From Reticulascus tulasneorum (lineage: Eukaryota; Ascomycota; Sordariomycetes; Glomerellales; Reticulascaceae), in the NCBI GenBank assembly GCA_001557505.1, contig LSAX01000004.1, positions 3,534,001 to 3,598,000 on the forward strand: 64,000 nt of DNA, read 5' to 3'. The translations under genes and the position numbers were made by a program. Position 1 is the stretch's first letter. Each line of letters opens with the position of its first letter. The notes under the pieces were generated by a model. That model did not search any database. It was not told the DNA's origin and saw only the letters and a program-made list of their open reading frames with translations. Positions 11,500 to 20,796 of this stretch are shown here, piece by piece.

Positions 11500-12543
11500 A
11501 TGTTTACAAAAGTAACTGAAGACCAGGCGGCATACGAAAAGTTGCTATCAACAGACGTGGAGTCAAGATCTTATCATGAGGAGCAGGAGAGCAACCTCTC
11601 GTCCGAAATCCACTCTTTAGATTTTATACGACACCGAAGATGGCCACATTGGCAGACGTTGGCATTCTGTTCGATGGCACAAGCACTTTTCCTCACCGTT
11701 TATACACTGGTTCTTTGGAAACTCGTTCATGTTGGCACCCCTGCTGTCAGTAGTCGACCGCGGGCAGAGGCCTTCGTGGTGTGTAAGACAGCTCGAGCCA
11801 GCCCCTCGATCGCCAATAATAACTAGCCCATAGCCCCAGCTAAAGAGGCCGTGTACTGGCAATCGAAGATGCTCGACACGCGACTAGTACAGAAGAGCGA
11901 ATATGTGGGCGAACCATCGGAAGAGCTTGATATGGCATGGATGGAGCTACTATCAGGTGAGCGAATGAAAGTAGTTGCTGAAACGGGTGCTAATATCCCA
12001 TAGTGAGCAACATCAAAATCCCAGCTGCCGAATTACTCCCTCTTAACAAGACATCCATCGCTATACCGGACGAGCCAGGTATGGTATGGGCAACACTAGG
12101 TGTGAACCACGAGCTCCACTGCTTGAAACGCCTTCGCCAAATCATCTACCCCGAATACTACTTTCCAGATCTCACTGAAGATGAGACCAAACTCAATCGG
12201 CTACACTCGGCGCACTGCATTGAGTACCTCCGCCAAGCAGCCATGTGTCACGGAGATGTGTCGCTTACCACCTACGATTGGCGCGACGACGAGCCTCTGC
12301 CGACTGCTAACTTCCGGACTCCACACGCTTGTGTTAACTGGGATGCGCTCGTGGATTGACAGAAGCAAAGAGTATTTCAGCCCACTAAAGCGGGCTGGTT
12401 GAAGCATCCGATCTTTGGTGAGTGGCAACTAATCAGTTGTTTGAGTACCATTTTGAAGCTAACGACTGGTGATAGGGCCTGCATTCCCAGATGGGATAGG
12501 ATCATTTTTGGGCGTTACAGCTGCACATCTTGGTGACGCATAA
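11500..12543 (+). pseudogene. UstYa-like (DUF3328) protein, premature stop
   Basis: UstYa-family proteins are membrane-anchored oxidases or cyclases of fungal secondary metabolism, notably ribosomal cyclic peptides such as ustiloxin and cyclochlorotine. Inferred exons: 11500-11782, 11834-11956, 12004-12417, 12476-12543, with introns of 51, 47 and 58 nt bearing GT..AG ends. The product has a cytosolic N-terminus, one membrane segment (about residues 51-70), HELHC near 171 and HSAHC near 203, the two family-defining HxxHC motifs. An in-frame TGA at 12357-12359 replaces the Trp expected in WDALVDW and would end the protein at 253 residues; beyond it the same frame continues with GWLKHPIFG, a good splice site and a final exon ending at TAA 12541-12543, for 295 codons in all. 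I read this as a recent nonsense mutation; a functional truncated protein is the alternative. Confidence 0.75.
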
Positions 12544-13639
12544 ATATACAATGCTACTATCTGAGTCCTGGGCATGTTTCCTAATGGGGCATATCCTAAT
12601 GGTAGTAATTGCTTGTAGTAGAGTTGGATTGTACTGAAACAGGGCCATCAAGCCAACGGGGCGGATTCGGACTGATCAAGCCCACTTATACGTGTGGGTA
12701 TCCGAAAATGGCCACGGGCCGAGTTTTTGTGTTTTTGGTACATATTAGATAGTTAGATTTTTCGACTTTTTCAACAAGGCGAGGAACACACACAATGCAC
12801 TCGCAAGCCCGCGTGGGCTTGCGCGATTCTACAGTTATTTCATCCTACCCAGTTGTAAAGACTATCTTTGAGAGCCAGTAAGGGCAATACGAATTGACTA
12901 CTAGATGCCCATTGCTCTGATCAGGGATAACTTCACTCATTGAAGCCTGCGCGAGCCTTGTGGCTGCGCGGTACCCGAATTTCCCTCTCATAGGGTCGGG
13001 TTTGATATGGAGTGAAGCCATTCATGATCGCAGAGCGGTGTGGTTTTTAGTGTTGAGTTTGAGTTGCCCCACCCCATCTCAGTACATACTGATTGATTAA
13101 GATTTGAGCCTCGAAGCGACCATATACTCCATTTGATGTACTACTTTGCATTATCGCTCTTATCATGACACCCCGACGAAGTTATGGTATTATATTTGAA
13201 TCTATAGTGAGGTGCCCTGAATATGTGCTGCTGTGAATAAGCACTGTTTGTTGTACTATTGCTTCTAGCCTTGGCACACGACACATGCGTGCTGAGGAAG
13301 TTCTCAAACTCAATCATGCAAACATATGATTAGATATCGGGACAGCAATACGTCATCACGGTTGGGCAAGACTTGTCGAATGATTCGTAGGACCCAGATG
13401 CAATAGACTGGTCACTGTCGATGTAACAGTGGTACGAAGAAGTCCAATTGAAAAATGATCAGGCCCCAGAAAGTATGCAGCACCAACTCATAATGGTTCC
13501 CAGAGCGGTAGGAGGTAGACATAAGTGGACGCTAAGGGTACTCCGCGGGCGCTTGCAAGGGTAAGACTTGGCTGAATGGCACTCTGGGCCACAATAGTTT
13601 GGCTAAAGGTCTAACCAAATACCAGTCACTTACATCCGT
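12544..13639. other. intergenic, no gene recognised
   Basis: No supported coding region. It contains the perfect hairpin at 12802-12823. Nothing else stands out. Confidence 0.45.
12802..12823. repeat. perfect 9-bp inverted repeat with 4-nt loop
   Basis: CGCAAGCCC, loop GCGT, GGGCTTGCG. It would form a strong GC-rich hairpin in DNA or RNA. No adjacent transcript is known, so its role (if any) is unknown. Confidence 0.6.
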
Positions 13640-13923
13640 TATACTACGAGCAGGGTTGGTTCCACCCTGAATATCCGCTGGGCTGCTTCAATGTGGAAAT
13701 ATCAGCAGCCACTTCAAGAAACGCGACTATGCATCTGAATATTGAGCTCTCCATTCCAAGGCAAGTCTGGTCTACAAGTATATAGAGCGGCATGACTTTG
13801 TTATGACAAACAGACTAGCAACAACCAGATTGACTCCTTAGTCAGTGCACTCAAATCAATCTCGATTAATGTCCCTGAAGTTATTGTCACGAAGTTGGAA
13901 AGACCTATGCTGGGCTTACACCA

Positions 13924-14103
13924 ATGGAACCGCTCCTTGAGGAGACAGACAAGTTTCCACGCGACATCATTCCCGACACCGATCTCAAAACGGCATGCTC
14001 TGCATGCTGCGACGCAACTGTAAGCTCGGTTTGCTGTGCTAAGTATCCAAATACTGGGGAGATTGATGATGTTGCTGCCACAGCTACTCCCATGTGGTGT
14101 TAG
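13924..14103 (+). CDS. small cysteine-rich ORF, unknown
   Basis: A 59-residue frame from ATG 13924 to TAG 14101-14103. It is acidic at the N-terminus, and then holds a dense cysteine cluster, ACSACCDATVSSVCCAKYP, with a final MWC. The frame stays open upstream to 13879 (with YCHEVGKTYAG), so the real start may lie in an earlier exon. Another coding-like frame lies at about 13639-13796 (YYEQGWFHPEYPLGCFNVE). There is no signal peptide on the visible part. I do not recognise the family. It lies 1.4 kb after the UstYa-like gene; a link is speculative. It could equally be a chance ORF or a decayed gene. Confidence 0.25.
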   Translation: MEPLLEETDKFPRDIIPDTDLKTACSACCDATVSSVCCAKYPNTGEIDDVAATATPMWC

Positions 14104-14442
14104 AAAGTCTCGTTCACAAGACAAGGTATTTGCACTAGCGCCATGGGCCTTTGATATGTAAATGGGGGGGAGGGGGGATTAAAGAAACACAAAATATCCC
14201 AGGAATGTGGAGTTTCTCGCCTCATCATTGGATCGTGTTCTGGATACCCGAAGAGTCTCGGAGCCGAGTTCTCTAGTTGACATTCCCAAATGGCTATCGT
14301 TTTTATATCGCATGTAATATACGGGGTCCGTACATCTTGCCTATTCAGCCAGAAACACAGCGAGAGCTCCAAGATTCCCCCCATATAACGATCTCTAGCA
14401 ACATTCTTAGCAAGTTAGTCCTGTTCATTGAAACCCGGCTAA

Positions 14443-15148
14443 TCATTCAGCGTTTCTTATTATCATTGAGTGGTGCGAAACACCAAATATATCAATTGAC
14501 CTCAAAAGTCGGAAACCGGCAGCGACATATAGTGGATATCCGGCAGGTGTGGCGATCAAGTAGCAATCTCGACGCTCAGCTACGGCCCGTTCAAGACCCC
14601 AGCGTAGGAGCATCTTGCCAATACCTCTCCGCTGCTGCTGGGGATCAACACCGATGTAGTCCAAGCCTGGCAGAGCGGTTGGGTTAGACCTTGATCTCTC
14701 ACATTCACAGTATATGGGAGAACGAACACCACACATCAGCAATCCCTCGCTCCCCAAAGACAAACTTTTCGTCTTCTGCCACAATGGCGCGCAACTCAGA
14801 ATATCTCGCTTGATCAAAGGCTGCAGGGGGATCCGGACCCATTAGAGCATGTTTCGGTACTTCGTCGTCTTGGGCTGGGACATTCCACAACGAGAAGCCA
14901 ACGATTGTCTTGGCTGGGTCATGATCCACTGCGACCATCATTGCGGTCAGTGGTGATTTAAAGCTTGACGTTTTTCGTGCAGTCCGCCATTCAATTGCAG
15001 CGTCACCGTCGGGGAGGTTTGCCGGCCGTAGGTGTGGTGGGAACAGCCGACGGGTAATGATATCTGTGTCGGGGTTGAATGCGGCGGCAGCAATCCGTCC
15101 AATTGCGGGGAGATCGGCCTCGGTAGCTTGGCGTAAAGTGATGCTCAT
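14443..15148 (-). CDS. GNAT family N-acetyltransferase
   Basis: GNAT enzymes transfer an acetyl group from acetyl-CoA to an amine. Start at MSITLRQATEADLP, a usual GNAT beginning (beta1), rather than the longer upstream frame. Inferred exons on the minus strand are 15148-14728 and 14666-14443, with a 61-nt intron ending TCTAACCC..CCAG. The donor reads GTTCGT, which is unusual, so the exact donor is uncertain by a few bases. The spliced product has 214 residues. Motif A, RRGIGKMLLRWGLE, supplies the pyrophosphate-binding loop (R/Q-x-x-G-x-G/A), preceded by LDYIGVDPQQQ (beta4) and followed by GYPLYVAAGF (motif B region). The substrate is unknown; similar fungal proteins act on small molecules or polyamines. 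Confidence 0.8.
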
Positions 15149-16750
15149 TTTGCTAAGCCAATCTATTAATGCCCGGATGCTTATGGATTTGATTGTTGTA
15201 CAGTCTTGGTCCGTATTCTGTAAAACGAAGGTAAAATTATGAGTGCGTGACGGTTGTAAGTGGTGCAAGTGCCGCAAAATCTCACCGACACTTTCGCCCG
15301 AGAAACTCGATGGGAGCCCATGGGAGCTTGCTGGGTAGGAACGCCCTATACTTGACACCAGTTAGAAGGATTCTGTATTGATGAGTCAAACTGTGCATCT
15401 GCCGCCGCTAGCACGGTTTATTAGTTTCCGGGATCACTTCGGTGCTGGGCGTGACCAAGCAATTGTCCGTGTTGATGCAAACCAATTGTGGATCAACTGA
15501 AATTGAGCGTAAGGTACACAGACTAGTCGTACCATTGTAACGCTCGTTATAAGTCATATACTGAACTAATGTGCTAATACTACTATCTCTTACGAAGCAA
15601 AAGAAGGAAGATAACTCCTTCAAAACTTACATAATACCTCTCTTATATCTAGACATTACATCTGCAATGCAAGTGGGGTGCATATTTCCTGGTTACAAGA
15701 CAGGCGGCTCCTGATGTGTGGGTGCATAGAATCCTGCATCTTGCGTCGGTAGCCGAATCGGGTTAGCAAGACGTCACTGTTGGCACAGCGCTGAGGCTCA
15801 GGCTCAGGCTAAGGCGGTGGATAACCATGATCTCGCCCCCCGCCCCCCCCCAAGGCTCTGATTTCTTCAATAGTTGCGTTACCTAATTAATCCTACCTTT
15901 GTAGCATACAGGCGTTTTTAGTATTTGGGGTTTCTCGCCATGCCTCGGCGTAGCATCGCGGTAAATTTAAAACCTCAAGTTCAAACCCACTTCCCTATGG
16001 CTCTCAGGGTTTTTTTTTTACTACATACTACGTCTTGCTTGATGTTGATGGCACAAGAACCCCCACAATTCCCATCGCTCTCACCGCGTTAGGTAGGTAC
16101 TCCAGTGCACTGATAAGGGAACTGCCAGTGTCACCATCGCACGCACTCATCTTGCCGAGGCATGCTATATCCACCAGGAGTAAGGGTCAGATTCGCAAAG
16201 CAAATAATGTTCTCGTCCATTGCAATAATTCTGCCGATATGGCTAGTCGGCGATCCCTTCTTGACTACGTTCGCGATCAAAACCCAAACGTTACATGGCC
16301 AGTAGAAATTGTTCGCCAGTCACCTAACGGAGTTGGTCGGGTTCCGCCATTCACTGTCAGCGTGTGGAAAGCAAAATCGACGAGTTGGAATGCTCCAAGT
16401 CGAATGGTCGTTTGTTTTAAATTGTACGGTTTCATCGTACAGTGATCGAGAGAGGCTTCCATCCCCGTTGGAAATGACGCCATGATGCCTCCATCTCGAG
16501 TTTGTACTTCCCAGCTCATTGGACCGCATACATTTGGCAGGTAAGGTACTTTCTGTAGGGGCAGCTCCCAAGGCACATTAGTTAGAGCAGGTGACCAAGG
16601 AAACCCCTCAGCCACGACTCTGCTTGAAAAGGTTGCATGCACGACCATGGGCGACCATGGGCGCTCAGCGCTGAAAGGATGAAATCAATTCTGCATTTCC
16701 TCACACATCGTCTCTCATTTTCGTGACTTTGATGATACGTGCAAGAAGAG
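15149..16750. other. intergenic
   Basis: Open frames at 16035-16445 (plus) and 16277-16648 (minus) overlap each other and have no recognised motif. There are homopolymer tracts: C-rich near 15836-15851 and T9 near 16011. This probably includes promoter sequence of the 16751 gene. Confidence 0.4.
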
Positions 16751-18696
16751 ATGGACCCCGTCTCTGTCACGACCGCCTGCATTGCATTGATTGGTGCCGT
16801 CACCAAGACTTCGGCTGCAATCGGCGGTTTCTTGCGAGGGTGCCGCGAGGCTCGCGATGACCTCACCGCCGTCGGCCGTGAGCTGTCGGACCTGCGCATC
16901 GTACTCGAGCTGTTAATCCAAGACACCTCGGCCGCGGAGCAAGGTGCAGTACCAGTGCCGTATCAGAAATCCGTCTTAGGTCTGGTCGAGAACTGTGCCG
17001 AAGTCGTGCATAAGATTGACGATGTGCTGCACGACCACAGCGGCCGGACTGGCCCTGCTACATGGGCTTTCGATGGCAGAGACAAGGTCGCGCAATTGAG
17101 GATTTTGCTTGAGACGCACAAAGGTTCCTTGAATATTGCGCTCGAGTTGGCAAACCTGTAAGATCTAGCAGGACGTTGTTGATTTTGGAGGCCGATGCTA
17201 ATGAGGAAAGGGCCTTGTCCAAAGCCATCAAGGACGACACCGTCGTCATTCGGCAGGGCACATCTAGCATTAAAGAAGATACCAGCCACCTTCTACTACG
17301 AGTCTCGGAACTGTCTGTAAAAATAGCAAAGCTCTGCACGGCGGTTTCTACTAGCCGGGGGCCGCCAAACGCAGATGACGCCCTCGTCGGCCAGTGGTTA
17401 GAGTCTCTGACCACCTACGCCGAAACCGTGTGCGGTGATCTAGTCCAAGATGGAATACCCGGTAGTATATCCGCCACTCTAGAAGGCACTGAAGTTGGAC
17501 CGATAAGAAACGAGCCGGAGGTTGCAGGCGAGATCAATGCTGAAAAGACGTTGCTCATTCATAACCCAGACTCACGGCTGCAATTCTACACCATGGGGCA
17601 TGCAGACGGCCGTCTTGTGACGACGCACCAGAATTGTGATGTCATCATCTGGGATAGCCATACCGGCAAAGAGGTTGGCAGGTTCAACAGCGGACCACAT
17701 CGGGTCTCCCCAATGTACAACATGAAGGTCGCATTCTTTTGTAACCACCTCAACTCCGACTATATTTGCGTCTGGGACTACCGGGCGGGTATCGCGATAT
17801 GGGCATGGAAGCAGAAGAAGAAAGTGCTCACAATACCTGGCTGCTCCAAGCATATCTGTTCACTGATCCAAAATGGTGTCCTCGTGATCTTTTGGGCCGA
17901 AGGTGCTGCTTTGTGGAAAGCCGAAGCTTCGAGAGGCACATGGAGACGAACGCAGTTGGCAGCCTTGCCACGCAAGATTTCTACTTTCAAAACGGGCGAC
18001 TATGGGCACTTCGTCATGCTCGACGATGATAAAGTACTCCTACTCGATCTAGACACCGGCCGCACCAAGTCACAGATCATGGTGTTTGCCCCAGACGAAT
18101 TTACTGAGGGAGCCAAGGAGTATCCCTCTGTAGCCGCGCCTAAAGACGGAAGCCATGTCGTCGTAAGTAAGTACAATAAATCGAAAGGGGCAATCCTCAT
18201 CAAGAAATGGACAGTAGAGACCAGGGAGATAACCTCACTCCTGCTCACGGGCTACATACGCGAGGGCATACATCCTGCCAGTAGAATATTCCTGAAACTC
18301 GGGACAATCTTGGCCATTTTCTTCGCGGATTACGTCGACATCATCGACATCAACACTTTTGCGAGGATACGATACAAGACACCATTCTTGGTAGGAGAGG
18401 AGTTCATAGCGAAGCAGCCGGTGTGGACAATCTTGTTCTCCAGGGAGATCGACCTGAAGAGAAATGCGCAGGTGTCTCTGTCAATCACAGAAGAGCGGAC
18501 GCTGTTGGCCTTGAGGACGAATAAGGGCGACGTGCAGCTTTGGAAAATAGACATTGGCAGTGACAAATTTCCAAAGCCGCAGGACGGTGATGCCGACACG
18601 GCTAGTGAGACAGATGGAAGCACGCTTGCCGTTGGTGAAAAGGATGACGGAGATATATCGCGTTATTCGGAAGGGCCAGTTTTGGATGAGACTTGA
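16751..18696 (+). CDS. NLR-like protein: fungal N-terminal domain plus beta-propeller
   Basis: Inferred exons are 16751-17157 and 17211-18696, with a 53-nt intron (GTAAGA, branch TGCTAAT, acceptor AAG) that joins LELANL to ALSKAIKDDT in frame; the product has 630 residues. Residues 1-150 (MDPVSVTTACIALIGAV..., GCREARDDLTAVGRELSDL) match the helical N-terminal domain common on fungal NACHT/STAND proteins (Fungal_N, 'azaphilone cluster protein L' type). Residues about 150-190 form an I-K-x-D-T coiled-coil repeat. Residues about 270-560 have WD-like blades (VIIWDSHTGKEVGRF, ICVWDYRAG, VQLWKID). No P-loop or NACHT is visible between the two, so it looks like sensor and N-terminal effector without the nucleotide switch. 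The function is unknown; a role in non-self recognition or scaffolding is inference. The C-terminus is acidic and low-complexity. A relic of its 3' end lies at 20541-20663. Confidence 0.75.
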
Positions 18697-19040
18697 CGTA
18701 TTTGGAATTTGCTAGGACATACAAGAAAAACTTGCCTAGGACTCGTATTGGACTTGCAGTATGATATTTTGTTAATATCTAGACTTAAATACCCTAGCCT
18801 GACTCGATGGAACGTTGATACTGGATTGTTGGGCTCGGCAGCGCAAAAATCATGCACTCCTGGCAGAAGTTTTAGGCCCAAATTTCCAACAACGAAGGCC
18901 AGGCCAGCTCCCTTTGACCGCTCTTTTTACGACGCTCTCCGTTCGTCCTCATCATTCCTTTTTTCGACTTGGACAAGCCGAGCTTCTCTGCCATTGGTTA
19001 TCGGCCAGTTTTGAAGCGTGCTGCACACAATCACTAAGCC
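18697..19040. other. intergenic / 3' UTR of the NLR-like gene
   Basis: No gene. The first about 110 bases have a diverged copy downstream (20598-20663), so the duplication included non-coding 3' sequence. Confidence 0.5.
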
Positions 19041-19913
19041 ATGGCAACTCCAAGCCCATTCAGACTCCTCTTTAGCCTTCCTCCATCAGATATCCGCCAG
19101 CCCCTACCATCGCCTGATGAAGTCGAGTCTGCTACTGATATCTTGCAACACTATACTGTTCGGCGAACTGTTCGACTGAATGAGCATTACGTGGTCAAGC
19201 ATGGCGTTGACATACAGCCGATAGAGGCGTTCACTATGATGTTCATCAGCAAGCATACGAACGTTGCGGTCCCCCGCGTCCTTCGCCATCTACCAAAACC
19301 CACTGGAATCCCACAAAGAGCGTATTTCGACCTTTATCATTATGGAGAATATCCCTGGCAGTACGCTTCTGTCCCTGTGGCCCACCCTGACCGAGGAGAG
19401 AAAACAAGATGTCTCCGGAAAGCTCGGTCAGCACATCAGTTCACTCCGACAAACACCATCTCCAGGATACTTTGGAAATATTGAGAAAGGAAAGCTTGGG
19501 AATGGTCTGTTCTGGGCGGATAACGAGGATCCAGCCATCACCGGCCCTTTTGAAACATCAGACGAGCTCGTCCAGGGCATTATCAAGCGGATTAGGTGCG
19601 AGGGTGGACCGAGACTGACACAGAAAGCCGAGTTTTACAACCGCATGCTCCCTCGTGTGCTCAAGGGAGGGGAGCCGGTACTTACGCAGAGCGATTTGCA
19701 AATGAAAACATTATGGTCCGGCCGGACGGGAGCATTGTCATTGTGGACTGGGCTAATGCGGGCTGGTATCCTCCGTACTGGGAGTATGCCACAACCATGT
19801 TTGGCGCCGCTGGCTGGATGGACGACTGGCATGTGTATGTCGGACGGATATTGGTTGAGTTTCCCAACCAGTACATGTGGCTCAACGATATGCGACTAGA
19901 GATGTGGAGTTAG
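19041..19913 (+). pseudogene. APH-family phosphotransferase with two frameshifts
   Basis: The full-length fungal phosphotransferase (about 290 codons) is readable only by changing frame twice. Frame 1 runs from ATG 19041 to VAVPRV (about 19280); frame 2 carries FAIYQNP...STFIIMENIPGSTLLSLWP and continues to QSDLQMK (about 19705); then frame 1 resumes with NIMVRPDGSIVIVDWANAGW to TAG 19911-19913. The first break looks like one extra C in CGTCCTTCGCC, the second like one missing A in an A run (AAAAC). The shifts cancel, so the end is in the original frame. Neither gap is long enough for an intron. The Brenner motif reads QSDLQ..N rather than HGDLQ..N; the D-W-A/E motif is kept. It is likely a pseudogene; assembly error in homopolymers is the alternative. 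Confidence 0.7.
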
Positions 19914-20796
19914 TGTCGGGATGAATCCAGGAAGCGCTCTGCAGCGCAGCCAAGTACTGCTGCAACAAAAGATAGCCCCAACCACATGTCATATGCAACT
20001 TGCTTTTGAATGCTCAGCGTGCACCAAATTTGTCAAATTGAGGTCGTACAATCTAGTTACTCTAGCCCTCACTTCTTTATAGCGCGAATACTAACTTCGC
20101 AGCTCAGCCACGACTCAGCCAAGACTATGTGTGTTTTGAAGACGAATAATCCTTCATAGGCATATAAACACGCTATAACGAATTGGCTGTAATATCTACG
20201 GTGCTCTCAAGTCTGAGAACAATCTTGCGCAGTCCTGCTTAACTTAGAATCCCAATCGCCAAGGCTCTGTGATGAGCGCTGAGGCATGGCGAAACCTATG
20301 GGTTTAGGTAGCGAAGACAGGCAGTCCCGCCAGCAAGACATCATAGATACTTTCGGTAGAGTTGTGCTGCCCTATAAAACCAAGGTGGGGATTCGACTGC
20401 AACCCAATGACGCCGACTCAGCTCCACTGGTAAACCAAGCTGTGCCAAATGCTGCATACCTGAGGTCAACAGCCGTAGCTATCTCTATTGGGTAGCGCTA
20501 TGCCGGCCCCCGGCGCATCAGGGATCAGTTTCACGAAGGTGAGCTTTGGGAAAATAGACATATAACATTCTTCAGAAGGACCTGTTCTAGATAAAACTTG
20601 ACGTATTTGCAATTGGTCAGACGGAGAAGAAAACTTATCCGAGGCTCATATCTAGACTAAAAGTGGACCTCTAGAGAAATCCCCCAACAGCCAGCTATCC
20701 AGTCTCTCACGTAGAGCTTTGCCAACCAGGCTGCAGAACTTCAGGTGTATGGTTTTCGAGGGTTTGGTGGTAAGAGCTCTGCGTAATGCGGGTTTC
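19914..20796. other. intergenic with a gene relic
   Basis: There is no intact gene. The ORF at 20286-20495 has no recognised motif. A degenerate copy of the 3' end of the 16751-18696 gene lies at 20541-20663. Confidence 0.5.
20541..20663 (+). pseudogene. relic of the 3' end of the NLR-like gene
   Basis: GAGCTTTGGGAAAATAGACAT (20541 on) matches 18535-18553, then about 100 bp are missing, and TTCAGAAGGACC..ACTTGACGTATTTG matches 18665-18705, including the TGA stop. Similarity continues into the 3' non-coding part up to ATATCTAGACT (18775-18785 in the parent). Many differences are G to A or C to T. It is a partial, RIP-like diverged duplicate. Confidence 0.7.

Noticed and set aside
13801..14384. 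Minus-strand ORFs of 94-107 codons
   Set aside because: They overlap the Cys-rich plus-strand frame and a low-complexity G-run; no recognisable motif.
16035..16648. Overlapping ORFs on both strands (136 and 123 codons) upstream of the NLR-like gene
   Set aside because: Mutually overlapping, no motif, no splice-compatible partner exon; more likely promoter/UTR.
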